Source of the DNA: an uncultured Gemmataceae bacterium | GTDB taxonomy: Bacteria > Planctomycetota > Planctomycetia > Gemmatales > Gemmataceae | Direction of reading: 5' to 3' | NCBI GenBank assembly: GCA_937923405.1 | Contig: CALDUY010000035.1 | Location: forward strand, 26,271 to 90,270 | DNA: 64,000 nucleotides | Part shown: one piece after another, positions 9,893 to 18,827 of the stretch | How the letters are laid out: the number at the start of each line of letters is the position of its first letter | How positions within the stretch are numbered: position 1 is the stretch's first letter | Notes under the pieces: model-generated | Told to the model about the DNA's origin: nothing | The model's input: the letters and a program-made list of their open reading frames with translations, nothing else | Databases searched by the model: none | Translations under genes and position numbers: made by a program

Positions 9893-12358
9893 ATGTCAAC
9901 GATTGCCGAGATCCTTCAACGCTATGAGTGTGGCCCCGTTCGTTTTTCCGGTGATGAAAACGCCTCCTACGAGCGCCATTTGATCTTCGATCACATTATT
10001 CGACCGGTCGATGCCCATGATCGGCACAAGTTCGAGGCAGTGGCCTATGCCGTGCGCGATCTTTTGGCCCAACGCTGGATCAGGACGCGAACCGCTCACT
10101 ACGAGGCCAATCCCAAGCGAGTCTATTATTTATCGATGGAGTTTCTCATTGGCCGGTCGTTGATGAACAACATCGTCAACCTCATGGTTGATCCGCTGGT
10201 TCGCGACGTGGCTGAACGTGAGGGCTTCGACATCCAGAAAATCGTCGAGTGGGAACCCGATGCCGGTCTAGGCAACGGTGGGCTGGGGCGGTTGGCGGCC
10301 TGCTTCATCGACTCATTGGCGACATTGCAGATCCCTGCTGTTGGTTATGGGTTGCGTTACGAGTACGGCATCTTCAGACAGGAGATCTCTAAGGGATACC
10401 AGATCGAACGACCAGACAATTGGTTGCGACGTCCGGATCCGTGGGAGGTGGGGCGTCCGGAACTGACCGTCAGCGTAAATCTAGGTAGTGCTATTGAGTT
10501 CAAGTCGGGCCAGGTCGAACGCAAACCGGGCGAGACAACATTGTTTGGCGTGCCGTATGATCGGCCGGTGGTGGGATACGGTGGACACTGCATCAACACC
10601 CTACGCCTGTGGGGAGCTGCTTCGCCGGACTATTTCAACTTTGGCGAGTTTAATACGGGAGATTTCTTCGCCGCCGTCTCCGACAAGGTTTTAGCGGAAA
10701 CGCTTACTCGTGTGTTATATCCCGATGACTCGACGGTGAGCGGACGCTCGCTCCGTTTCGTGCAGGAATACTTCCTGGTAGCCTGCTCGATCGAAGACAT
10801 TCTCCGCCGTTTTCGAGTCAAGAATGACGATTGGAGCAAACTGCCCGAGAAGGTGGCCATCCAGCTCAACGATACGCATCCATCGATGGCTGTCTCGGAG
10901 TTGATGGTGTATCTGTTAGACAAAATCGGTCTGAGCTGGGACGAGGCTTGGGATCTGACCACGCGCACGCTGGCCTACACGAATCATACACTCTTGCCCG
11001 AAGCGCTGGAGAAATGGCCAGTCGAGATGTTCGAGTCGCTACTTCCTCGACATTTAGAAGTCATTTACGAGATCAATCGTCGGTTTCTCGATCAAGTGAA
11101 GCAAAAATATCCCAACGACAACGACCGCATTAGCCGCATGAGTATGATCGAAGAAGGGCCGACTCGCCAAGTGCGCATGGCTCATCTGGCCATCGTCGGT
11201 TCTCACTCGACGAATGGGGTGGCGGCGATCCACAGCGAACTGCTCAAGACAACGGTAGTCAAGGATTTTGCCAAGATGTTTCCCCAGCGATTCAACAACA
11301 AGACCAATGGGGTGACGCCGCGACGCTGGTTGTTGATGGCCAATCCGCATCTGTCGAAGCTTATCACCGAGGCGATCGGCGACGGCTGGGTGACGGATCT
11401 TGAACAGTTAGAGAAGTTGAAACCGTTGGCGACCGACTCGGCATTTCAGGAGAAGTTCCGGGCCGCCAAGCGTGCTGCCAAGCTCGAACTCGCCAAACGA
11501 GTTCGCCACGAGTCCGGCACCGTCATCGATCCGAACACGATTTTCGACAGCCAGATCAAACGCATCCACGAGTACAAACGGCAACTGCTCAATGCCCTGC
11601 ACATCGTGGTTCTTTACAACCGCCTACGCAAAAATCCCCAACTAGAGGTTCCCCCGCGCACCTTCTTCTTCGCAGGCAAAGCTGCTCCAGCGTACTATCT
11701 GGCCAAGCTGATTATCAAACTTATCAACAACATCGCCGCCACGATCGATGCCAATCCAGCCATCGCGAACAAACTGAAGGTGTATTTCTTACCAAACTAC
11801 TCCGTAACCTTGGCCGAACGATTGATCCCAGCTAGCGACGTTTCCGAGCAGATCTCGACCGCGGGCTATGAGGCATCGGGCACCGGCAACATGAAATTCA
11901 TGATGAATGGGGCCTTGACCGTGGGTACGCGCGATGGTGCCACCATCGAAATGGCCCAGGCAGCCGGCGAAGAGAATTTCTTCCTCTTTGGATTGACCGC
12001 TCAGCAGGTGGCCGAGAGTCGAGGGTGGTACAACCCGTGGTGGCATTACAACAACGAACCAGAGACGCGAGCGGCTTTGGAGTTGATCTTCCAGGACCAC
12101 TTCAGCCCCGAGGAAAAGGGAATCTTCAACCCCATTCGCGAGACGCTCTTGACCAAGGGCGATCACTACATGCATCTCGCCGATTTGACAGCGTATGTGA
12201 AGACGCAAGAGGCCGTCGGCCAACTGTATACGGATCAGCAAGAATGGACGAGAAAGGCGATCCTTAACGTCGCTAGTTCAGGATGGTTCTCCAGCGACCG
12301 TACCATCCGACAATACGCTGAGGAGATCTGGGACGCGAAGCCGGTTCCCGTAAAGTAG
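9893..12358 (+). CDS. glgP: Glycogen/alpha-glucan phosphorylase
   Basis: An approximately 821-residue phosphorylase (GT35) that releases glucose 1-phosphate from glycogen or maltodextrins using pyridoxal phosphate. Seen in the sequence are LSMEFLIGRSL near the N-terminus, NGGLGRLAACF, the NDTHP segment, NNKTNGVTPRRWL, KRIHEYKRQLLN, and the PLP-lysine region SGTGNMKFMMNGALT (Lys at about 668). I chose the ATG at 9893 because GGAG lies at a suitable distance and the N-terminus matches the family; an in-frame ATG at 9848 is possible. No other glycogen gene is adjacent. Confidence 0.93.
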   Translation: MSTIAEILQRYECGPVRFSGDENASYERHLIFDHIIRPVDAHDRHKFEAVAYAVRDLLAQRWIRTRTAHYEANPKRVYYLSMEFLIGRSLMNNIVNLMVDPLVRDVAEREGFDIQKIVEWEPDAGLGNGGLGRLAACFIDSLATLQIPAVGYGLRYEYGIFRQEISKGYQIERPDNWLRRPDPWEVGRPELTVSVNLGSAIEFKSGQVERKPGETTLFGVPYDRPVVGYGGHCINTLRLWGAASPDYFNFGEFNTGDFFAAVSDKVLAETLTRVLYPDDSTVSGRSLRFVQEYFLVACSIEDILRRFRVKNDDWSKLPEKVAIQLNDTHPSMAVSELMVYLLDKIGLSWDEAWDLTTRTLAYTNHTLLPEALEKWPVEMFESLLPRHLEVIYEINRRFLDQVKQKYPNDNDRISRMSMIEEGPTRQVRMAHLAIVGSHSTNGVAAIHSELLKTTVVKDFAKMFPQRFNNKTNGVTPRRWLLMANPHLSKLITEAIGDGWVTDLEQLEKLKPLATDSAFQEKFRAAKRAAKLELAKRVRHESGTVIDPNTIFDSQIKRIHEYKRQLLNALHIVVLYNRLRKNPQLEVPPRTFFFAGKAAPAYYLAKLIIKLINNIAATIDANPAIANKLKVYFLPNYSVTLAERLIPASDVSEQISTAGYEASGTGNMKFMMNGALTVGTRDGATIEMAQAAGEENFFLFGLTAQQVAESRGWYNPWWHYNNEPETRAALELIFQDHFSPEEKGIFNPIRETLLTKGDHYMHLADLTAYVKTQEAVGQLYTDQQEWTRKAILNVASSGWFSSDRTIRQYAEEIWDAKPVPVK

Positions 12359-12443
12359 GTTTAAGAGCTGAAAAATCTATCAAGGACAGAGGACGATCGC
12401 GCCTTGTTGTTCTGGATGACACGCCCACACGCACAAGCTGCTT

Positions 12444-12463
12444 CCGCAGGCTAAAGCCTGCGG
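12444..12463. repeat. Short palindromic (REP-like) intergenic element
   Basis: CCGCAGGC (12444-12451) and GCCTGCGG (12456-12463) form a perfect 8-bp inverted repeat around a TAAA loop, flanked by GCTTCC and CTACCGG. It lies between the convergent glgP and subtilase genes. The form resembles dispersed REP-type palindromes; a related but different palindrome lies at 54575-54641. It could act as a weak bidirectional transcription stop. Confidence 0.5.
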
Positions 12464-12564
12464 CTACCGGCTACCTGGGACTCCGAACGGGTGGGTAGTC
12501 ACAGGTTTCAGCCCGCGCTTCCCTAATCAGTCTGCGATGCGCTTACTATCTTGCGGCGCGGAGG

Positions 12565-13815
12565 CTATTTCGTTGGCGGAATGAGATATATCCGACCGAA
12601 GCCGGTTTCGAGATGTCGCTCATCGGTGGCCGCACGAATAGCATGTCGGAAGAGAAACTCGCGGAGTTGACTAGCGGTCCAGGTCGGGTAACGATCAGCC
12701 AGCAGCGCGGCCAGCCCAGCGACTTGCGGAGCAGCAGCAGAAGTGCCGCCAAACGTCGGCTCTTTGCCCGGACAAGGAAACGGGACAGGCGCGACCAGTT
12801 CCGGCTTGTAGCGGCGTTTGCCGTCGCCATACGCGCTGTAGCTGATCCGCTTGCCCTGCCAGTCGCACGCGCCGACGGTGACGACTCGGGGATTGTCCGC
12901 GGGAAAGCAACAGACGCTGTCTCGTGGAGAGGCCAGATTCAACGAAGCACACCGAGCGACACAGTGAAACTCCCCCGGTGGACCATTCACCAGGCGAACG
13001 CGAACCCGGTACTGTTTCCCCTTGATCGGCGCAAAACTCAGACACGGACCGACCAGACTGCCGATGGAATCGCTACAGCGTCGAGCCAAAGGCACGTCGG
13101 AGGCCCCCTCGAAGGCCGTTAGCTCGTAAACCTGTCCCGGCTTATGGAGGAGAGATATTTTTACTCGCGATTCTCCGAAAGGGGTCAACCAGTTGTCGCA
13201 CTGCCCCGGTTTCCATTGATGCCAGGCGTTGACCCCACCGACGAAGACACCGCTCCAATGCCCCTGCGCCATGTTTCCCGCCGAGCAAATGAACAACGGT
13301 TCGCCAGGTTTCTCCCCTTGGCCCAGCAACGCTTCCAGGTCGCGATGTACGGGACCGCCCGCGTCACCATCCCCCCAAGCGGCACTGGTCACGGAACAGG
13401 TGATGATCCGCGCTCCTTGCTCTTTGGCCCAGCGAATCGCACCGAGAAAATAATCCGGAGAACACGGATCCCAGTTGGCGAACATCAGCTCCGCACGCGG
13501 GGCCAAGGCATGTACCACTTGTCCAGCACGCAATCCGTGCCCCGTGGTTGGCTGTTCTAGTGCTCGGTCGATGCGGAACGATCGCGACTTGAGCTTGCGC
13601 GGTAGAGTCTCTCCCAGTTCGTCCTGGTAACCAGCGAAGTCGGTATCGAGAATACAGACTTTGACCCCCTTGCCTAGATAGCCGGCGGCATGCCAAGAGG
13701 AAACGCCGAGTTTCTCTCGATGAGTCGAGAGCGAATCGTCAGCTTGGCAGGGGCAGAGGCTTATGAACAGGATGGAACTAGTAAAAAGGAGGAACCGTGG
13801 GCTGAACATGGGCAT
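12565..13815 (-). CDS. Secreted subtilisin-like (S8) serine protease
   Basis: A 416-residue protein with a signal peptide (LLFTSSILFISLCPCQA). The S8 triad can be placed at Asp57 in CILDTDF, His93 in TTGHGLRAGQ and Ser359 in FGGTSAAAP; the oxyanion-hole Asn is in ICSAGN. The Asp and His motifs depart from the classic DTG and HGTH forms, as in a divergent bacterial subtilase group. The middle (about 215-290) carries an extra beta-rich stretch with several cysteines that is not part of a minimal subtilase. It lies alone between convergent glgP and the LON-domain gene on the same strand. Substrate unknown; an exported housekeeping or scavenging protease is likely. Confidence 0.8.
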   Translation of the reverse strand: MPMFSPRFLLFTSSILFISLCPCQADDSLSTHREKLGVSSWHAAGYLGKGVKVCILDTDFAGYQDELGETLPRKLKSRSFRIDRALEQPTTGHGLRAGQVVHALAPRAELMFANWDPCSPDYFLGAIRWAKEQGARIITCSVTSAAWGDGDAGGPVHRDLEALLGQGEKPGEPLFICSAGNMAQGHWSGVFVGGVNAWHQWKPGQCDNWLTPFGESRVKISLLHKPGQVYELTAFEGASDVPLARRCSDSIGSLVGPCLSFAPIKGKQYRVRVRLVNGPPGEFHCVARCASLNLASPRDSVCCFPADNPRVVTVGACDWQGKRISYSAYGDGKRRYKPELVAPVPFPCPGKEPTFGGTSAAAPQVAGLAALLADRYPTWTASQLREFLFRHAIRAATDERHLETGFGRIYLIPPTK

Positions 13816-13963
13816 CCTCGCAGCGTGATGGGAATAGCTTTTCTTCCCTGATGTTTCGAGTATAACATCCGTTCATCGTGCGGGGAAATGTCAAGACATC
13901 AAGTTGGCGGCAGCGAATCGTAAGGACTCTTTTGTTCGGAACAACTTGCCGGATCTGTTCGAC

Positions 13964-14692
13964 TTAGTTTACGCTGAAATCTGGCGGAAAAGTTCGTCGT
14001 TTGTTGGATTGAGGCACGGTTGGCGGGGTCTTATTGAGGAGGAAGTGGAGCAACTGTTGCACCCGTGTCTCGACACACACTGCTTCGAGAAGCAGATGCT
14101 TCTCTTCCAGTTCCAACGGCAGGGCAAAGCAAAAAATGTCGCACAACGAACCTAGAGGCAGGGGACTTTCGAGCAAGCGTCGCAGTTGCTCCATCGCCGG
14201 GGGATGAGCCGAGAAGAACGGCGTCACTGCTTTGCCCAGTTGTTGCCGCAGGGCACACGCCACAGTTTCGGATTCCACCACGCGATCCGGACAGAGTTCG
14301 ACCTTAGCTTGGCGATAGAGCTTTTGCATCGGTTTTTCATGCAGAATTCTGGCTCGGCACATACCCTGCAACAGCAGATTAAAGCGGCCGTCGGCGAGGC
14401 GTTCCTCTTGCAGGATCTTGCCAACACACACCATCGGATGCAGAGGTGGATTGAGATGGTAGACCTCTTCCCAGCCTGGCCGTAGCAGGGCCATCGCTAA
14501 TAAGCGGTCGTCCTTCAGGGCATCTTCCATCATTTGGCGGTAGCGCGGCTCGAAGATGTGTAACGGCTGGGCGACGTGAGGAAACAGTACGAGATTCGGT
14601 AAAGGAAATAGTCGTACCGTACCGCTAAAATTCGGTAGGCCATGTTGTCCGTCGGACATGTACCGACTCCCGCTATTGGTAATGTCACTCAT
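13964..14692 (-). CDS. LON peptidase substrate-binding (N-terminal) domain protein
   Basis: A stand-alone Lon-N-like domain without ATPase or protease parts. The diagnostic start is VRLFPLPNLVLFPHVAQPLHIFEPRY (here given as its two halves VRLFPLPNLVLFP and LHIFEPRY), followed by a helical bundle in the second half. Related proteins are widespread; their function is not well settled. I chose the ATG at 14692 because it overlaps the stop of the upstream DUF309 gene (ATGAGTGA), a typical sign of translational coupling; an upstream in-frame start at 14716 would lie deeper inside that gene. Confidence 0.8.
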   Translation of the reverse strand: MSDITNSGSRYMSDGQHGLPNFSGTVRLFPLPNLVLFPHVAQPLHIFEPRYRQMMEDALKDDRLLAMALLRPGWEEVYHLNPPLHPMVCVGKILQEERLADGRFNLLLQGMCRARILHEKPMQKLYRQAKVELCPDRVVESETVACALRQQLGKAVTPFFSAHPPAMEQLRRLLESPLPLGSLCDIFCFALPLELEEKHLLLEAVCVETRVQQLLHFLLNKTPPTVPQSNKRRTFPPDFSVN

Positions 14693-15107
14693 CTTCCTCG
14701 TCCGGCAAAAAATCATCAGGATCGGGCCAGGTTAGGGGCGGCGGATCCAGATGCATTCTTGGCTGGAGAGTGGGTCGAGTCTGGCGACTAACTGAGTCGG
14801 ACCCGAGAATCGGGCGAAAACAGGCTTCCATCTCGTTCCAGAACGACGTCAGATCCAGCCCTAGAAAGCGTGATCCGCAGTCTTTCATGTAGTCGCGACT
14901 GGAGTGGTACAACTTAGCAGCTCCGCCAAGGTTGCCGTTGGTGAAATGGCACAACCCGACTGCTGCTTGAATCAATCCCTGGTAGAACTTACGGGTCGTA
15001 CCGTGACTTTCCGCCCAGAGATCTTCCCAGACCTCGTGCGCCTCAAAGTAGTCACCAGCGTTAAACAATACCACGCCGGCTAGGTATCGGGGATCGTAGC
15101 ACTCCAT
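14685..15107 (-). CDS. DUF309 domain protein
   Basis: A small acidic protein of about 140 residues whose core FNAGDYFEAHEVWEDLW is the hallmark of the DUF309 family (all-helical, unknown function). The C-terminus is a Pro/Asp/Glu-rich tail ending PDEEDE. The ATG at 15107 is preferred; a GTG at 15131 would add eight residues. Its stop overlaps the start of the LON-domain gene, so the two are probably co-translated. Confidence 0.8.
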   Translation of the reverse strand: MECYDPRYLAGVVLFNAGDYFEAHEVWEDLWAESHGTTRKFYQGLIQAAVGLCHFTNGNLGGAAKLYHSSRDYMKDCGSRFLGLDLTSFWNEMEACFRPILGSDSVSRQTRPTLQPRMHLDPPPLTWPDPDDFLPDEEDE

Positions 15108-15215
15108 GTCTGCTATCGTATCTATAACCACGAGATTGCTTAATTGCCAGCGTGTTTGTCGTCCTCGTTGTACAATATCCAGACTACTCTCGGATTTATT
15201 CGATGTGAGGCCCCG

Positions 15216-16253
15216 ATGTTTTCCTCGCGACTTCCGCTAAAGACAATGATCGAGCTTTGTCGGGTGCTGCGGCATTATTTGAAGTCGGGGCTGTCGGTCG
15301 TCGATGTGTTCAAACAACAAGCTAAGCGCGGTCCATCGGTGTTGCGTCCGATCGCTAGTCGAATCACCGACGCCGTCGAAAGCGGTGAGGCGCTGGAAGA
15401 TGCGCTTAAGCAGGAAGCCGCGTACTTTCCGCCGTTGTTTGTGTCGTTGGCCTCGGTCGGCGAACATACGGGCATGTTGCCGGAAATCTTTCACGAATTG
15501 GAGCAATATTATGCTCGCCAGCTGGCTCTGCGGCGCGACTTCGTGGCCCGCATCGCCTGGCCGGTGATTCAGTTTGTCTTAGCAACGTTGGTGTTGGCGC
15601 TGGTCATCTTCATTCTGGGGATACTCGGCTCCACGACCCCGGCGGGGAAACCGTTCGACCCATTGGGATTGGGCTTGCTCGGTCCCTCGGGAGCGGTCAT
15701 CTTCCTCGGCGTGATTTATGGTTTCCTTGCCCTCTTGTTTGCCGCCTATTGGCTCACCCGCAGGCTGTTCGGCGGACGACCAGACATCGATCGGCTGGTG
15801 CTAAACCTTCCAGCCATCGGGCCATGTTTGCGTGCCCTGGCGTTGGGACGTTTTTGCCTGGCGCTGCAACTGACGCACGAGTCCGGCATGTCGGTCCGCA
15901 GGGCGTTGCGACTGTCCCTACGCGCCACGGGCAACAAGGCCTTTGTTGCGGCTATCCCCCTGGCCGAGGGAACGGTCGCATCGGGGGAGGAGATTGCCCA
16001 AGCCCTGGAGCGAACGGGACTGTTCCCCGACGAATTTCTCCGCATCGTCGAGGTTGCCGAGGCTTCGGGACGACTAACCGAAGAGATGAAACGACAGGGC
16101 GATCACTACCACGAAGAAGCCGGCCGACGACTCGCCGCCCTGACGGCCGTGGCCGGCTATGGGATTTGGGCACTGATCGGGTTGTTCATCATCCTCGCTA
16201 TTTTCAAGATGTACTCTTCGGTGTTGGGCATCTACGACAATATCGGCATCTAA
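15216..16253 (+). CDS. Type II secretion/type IV pilus inner-membrane platform-like protein (GspF/PilC family)
   Basis: An approximately 345-residue membrane protein with two T2SSF domains. The first (LPLKTMIELCRVLRHYLKSG onward) leads into a membrane segment at about residues 110-135, the second (LNLPAIGPCLRALALGRFCL onward) ends in a C-terminal membrane segment (GIWALIGLFIILAIF). A third hydrophobic stretch follows the first (AVIFLGVIYGFLALLFAAYWL). GspF/PilC proteins form the inner-membrane base that couples the secretion ATPase to the pseudopilus. No ATPase, secretin or pseudopilin gene is next to it, so the machine must be encoded elsewhere. The ATG at 15216 is chosen over an in-frame upstream start at 15144. 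Confidence 0.78.
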   Translation: MFSSRLPLKTMIELCRVLRHYLKSGLSVVDVFKQQAKRGPSVLRPIASRITDAVESGEALEDALKQEAAYFPPLFVSLASVGEHTGMLPEIFHELEQYYARQLALRRDFVARIAWPVIQFVLATLVLALVIFILGILGSTTPAGKPFDPLGLGLLGPSGAVIFLGVIYGFLALLFAAYWLTRRLFGGRPDIDRLVLNLPAIGPCLRALALGRFCLALQLTHESGMSVRRALRLSLRATGNKAFVAAIPLAEGTVASGEEIAQALERTGLFPDEFLRIVEVAEASGRLTEEMKRQGDHYHEEAGRRLAALTAVAGYGIWALIGLFIILAIFKMYSSVLGIYDNIGI

Positions 16254-16271
16254 TATCCGCAAACGCAGGAT

Positions 16272-17570
16272 TTACTTCTCCCGGATGGCGAACAACTCGG
16301 TGCCGGAGCGAGCGATAATAACGCCGTCGATCAACGCCACGCCGTACAGAATCGGGTCGCCGAACGCAGCCATGCCTCCCTCGCGCGGTTTGGTCGCCGC
16401 CGTGTCTGACTGTACTTCGTTCCAGAATTTACTTGTGGCCAGCAGTTTGAACTTCGGCCCCGCCTGGACGACGGTCGTCACGCCATTGCGACCAAACAGA
16501 TAGATGCGATCACCAACGGCGACCGGCGACGCCCAACATCCGCCCGGTGTTCGCTGTGAGTAGTGTTCTTTGCCGCTCTTCAGATCCAGGCAGGCGAGTA
16601 CTCCCACTGTGTTGGGGTAGTAGACGCAATCTTGATAGATCAGCGGACTAGCGAACGAAGCCGTCGCCTTTTCCGAGTGCCAAAGGGCTTTTTCGCCGAG
16701 TTTGCCCGAGCTGTCGAGACTGAGACAGCAGCAAGACTTCAGCGTCACTTCACGATCGCCGCCACGTGGCGGATCCGAGGCTCCAACCACTACTCGATCG
16801 CCCAGGACGGTCGCCGACGGCACGTTGTTGTTTTTGACGTCCGTGTAGGTCGACAGCAATTCGCCGGTGGCGGCATCATAGACATCGACACTGCCCGCCG
16901 AGGAGATCAAGAGCCGGGTTTTGTCCCCTTGCTGAAACGTCACCGGTGACGACCAGGAAATGCGACTTTTACGATCGGCTTTCCAGCGATTGGTACCGGT
17001 CTTCTTATCGACCGCCAGCAGATAGGATGGCCCTTGATGATCGACCAGGGTGAAGATCGTGTCTTCGGACTGAGCCAACGAACTGCCCAATTGATGGCCG
17101 TTCTTGATCTCGCCGTAGTCCTTGACCAGGGAACGCAACCAAACATGTTTGCCGTCGTGCGTCAGTTTGGCTAGTTCGCCCGATTCAAAGAAGACGAACA
17201 GCCCGTTGGCATCGACCACGGGAGTGGGAGCGGCTCGGGCGACGGAGAAGGAGGGTTTGACTTGCTGTGTAGCCGGCAGTGTCTTCCGCCAAAGCTCTTT
17301 GCCGCTAGCTAGGTCGAACGCCAGCACCAAGTTGGTTTCCTTGTTCGGACCCTCGACTGCGGTGACGAACACCTTGCCGTCATAGATGACCGGGCTGGAT
17401 TGCCCATATCCCGGCAGGCTCACCTTCCAGGCCAGAGTGTCCGGCGACCACTTGAGGGGCACATTTTTGGCCTGGGGGCGTCCATTGCCGTCGCCGCGAA
17501 AGCCCGAATAACTTTCGACAGCCAGCAGCGGCGTCACCCCGAGTAACAACGTCACGAACGCACGAGACAT
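16272..17570 (-). CDS. Secreted PQQ-type beta-propeller repeat protein
   Basis: A 432-residue protein with a signal peptide (VTLLLGVTPLLAVES) followed by repeated blades with the PQQ/BamB pattern, for example AWKVSLPGYGQSSPVIYDGK, LAFDLASGKELWRKTL, LLAVDKKTGTNRW and LACLDLKSGKEHY. Such proteins are abundant in planctomycetes, act outside the inner membrane and mostly lack a known function; BamB is only the best-known relative. It faces the GspF-like gene tail to tail with about 20 bp between them. Confidence 0.78.
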   Translation of the reverse strand: MSRAFVTLLLGVTPLLAVESYSGFRGDGNGRPQAKNVPLKWSPDTLAWKVSLPGYGQSSPVIYDGKVFVTAVEGPNKETNLVLAFDLASGKELWRKTLPATQQVKPSFSVARAAPTPVVDANGLFVFFESGELAKLTHDGKHVWLRSLVKDYGEIKNGHQLGSSLAQSEDTIFTLVDHQGPSYLLAVDKKTGTNRWKADRKSRISWSSPVTFQQGDKTRLLISSAGSVDVYDAATGELLSTYTDVKNNNVPSATVLGDRVVVGASDPPRGGDREVTLKSCCCLSLDSSGKLGEKALWHSEKATASFASPLIYQDCVYYPNTVGVLACLDLKSGKEHYSQRTPGGCWASPVAVGDRIYLFGRNGVTTVVQAGPKFKLLATSKFWNEVQSDTAATKPREGGMAAFGDPILYGVALIDGVIIARSGTELFAIREK

Positions 17571-17692
17571 GCTTTTTCCTCCAAGGGCGTGTTGAGGCCG
17601 TCATACGAGCATTCTTGATAGGCGGCAATGTCCCGCTGGGGCTTTCCTGCGTCGCGACTGGACACGAACAAGCGACGAGGTATGCTGAGCGC

Positions 17693-18709
17693 ATGGTCCA
17701 GGAGAAGCCACCTGTCGAGAAACTCAGTGAGCTAACACCCGGCTCTAAGGCTGATTTTTTTGCTCTGCTATGTGACAAATATCGCGGCGTGACCCGAGAG
17801 AATAAACCGTACTATCACTGTCGCTTTCGGGATGGCAAGCGCGTCGTGTCGTTCATGGTTTGGAGCGAGGATCGCTGGTTCGATGCCGCCGCGCAGGATT
17901 GGCAAGTTGGGCACTGCTACAAGATTCGCGGACAGTACGTTGAACACGAGCGATTCGGACCGCAACTGGTAGACATCACCCATCTGCGAGCGGTCAAAGA
18001 GGAAGATGTTGCCGATGGCTTCGATCCTGTTTCGCTGGTTGAAACAACTCGATTCGGGATCGAAGAACTCTGGAACGAACTTCGGCAACTGGCCGAGGAG
18101 CAACTCGCCGACCCTGCATTGCGATCGCTAGTGGTGAACCTGTTGCAACGACACGGCGAACGGTTGAAAGTGTTGCCACTGACACGCGATCGGGTCTACG
18201 CCTACCGCGGTGGTTTGCTGGAACACGTTGTTTCCGTGACGCGGATCACGGTTCAACTCGCTCAACAGTATGCGGCAATATACAGCACGCTTCAACCGCC
18301 GCTGGATCGATCACTCATCATTGCCGGAGCGATTCTGCACGAGTTGGGCAAGGTCCGCGAGTTCGACGACAACCCAATATTCCCACAACCGACGTTGCAA
18401 GGGCGACTGACCGGGGCGTTGGTGTTGGGCCGCGATTTGCTCCATGAAGCGGCGAGGGAAATTCCGGAGTTGGAACCGCAGCGACTGCAACTTCTAGAGC
18501 ATATCCTCTTGTCCCCGCTGTATCCCGCAGAGGGCACGGGACCTCGCTGGGCCATCACTCCGGAAGGGTTGCTGGTCCAGTATGCGGATGATCTGGATCT
18601 GAAAATGGCTCTATACGTTCACTGTTTGGAACGAGACACGGGATCGGGCCCATTCACCGAACGCGATCCCTGGCTGGGACGTGTTTTGTTCAAACGGCAA
18701 GCTCTCTGA
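17693..18709 (+). CDS. YhaM-like 3'-5' exoribonuclease (OB-fold plus HD domain)
   Basis: About 338 residues. The N-terminal part (about 1-105) is an OB-fold nucleic-acid-binding module (FALLCDKYRGVTRENKPYY, then a five-strand pattern). The rest is an HD-type metal-dependent domain: first His in GLLEHVVSV, the pair in ILHELGKVREFD, and later His and Asp in LEHILLSP and YADDLDL. The architecture matches YhaM/Cbf1-type exoribonucleases. Notable is HE in place of the signature HD (LHELGK). ATG at 17693 is preferred over an in-frame upstream start at 17615. A hairpin follows the stop at 18729. Confidence 0.75.
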   Translation: MVQEKPPVEKLSELTPGSKADFFALLCDKYRGVTRENKPYYHCRFRDGKRVVSFMVWSEDRWFDAAAQDWQVGHCYKIRGQYVEHERFGPQLVDITHLRAVKEEDVADGFDPVSLVETTRFGIEELWNELRQLAEEQLADPALRSLVVNLLQRHGERLKVLPLTRDRVYAYRGGLLEHVVSVTRITVQLAQQYAAIYSTLQPPLDRSLIIAGAILHELGKVREFDDNPIFPQPTLQGRLTGALVLGRDLLHEAAREIPELEPQRLQLLEHILLSPLYPAEGTGPRWAITPEGLLVQYADDLDLKMALYVHCLERDTGSGPFTERDPWLGRVLFKRQAL

Positions 18710-18728
18710 ATCACTCGCGCGAAGGTAG

Positions 18729-18754
18729 GCAGTTCCTCTTGTGAGGGGAACTGC
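18729..18754 (+). terminator. Hairpin after the YhaM-like gene, possible terminator
   Basis: GCAGTTCC (18729-18736) and GGAACTGC (18747-18754) form an 8-bp stem that can extend inward by two more pairs. No clean T-run follows directly (ACTTTTGGG comes about 15 bp later), so it is a weak terminator or a stability hairpin between the exoribonuclease gene and glmS. Confidence 0.4.
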
Positions 18755-18827
18755 TCTCCGAGTAGACTTTTGGGCCATACTTTCCTGCTAGCGCTTTGTA
18801 GATGGACAGAGGGAGGAACTTCCACAG

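Noticed and set aside
18710..18827. The gap before glmS checked for a glmS ribozyme.
   Set aside because: Only about 120 bp with a single hairpin; the conserved core and pseudoknots of the ribozyme cannot be placed.
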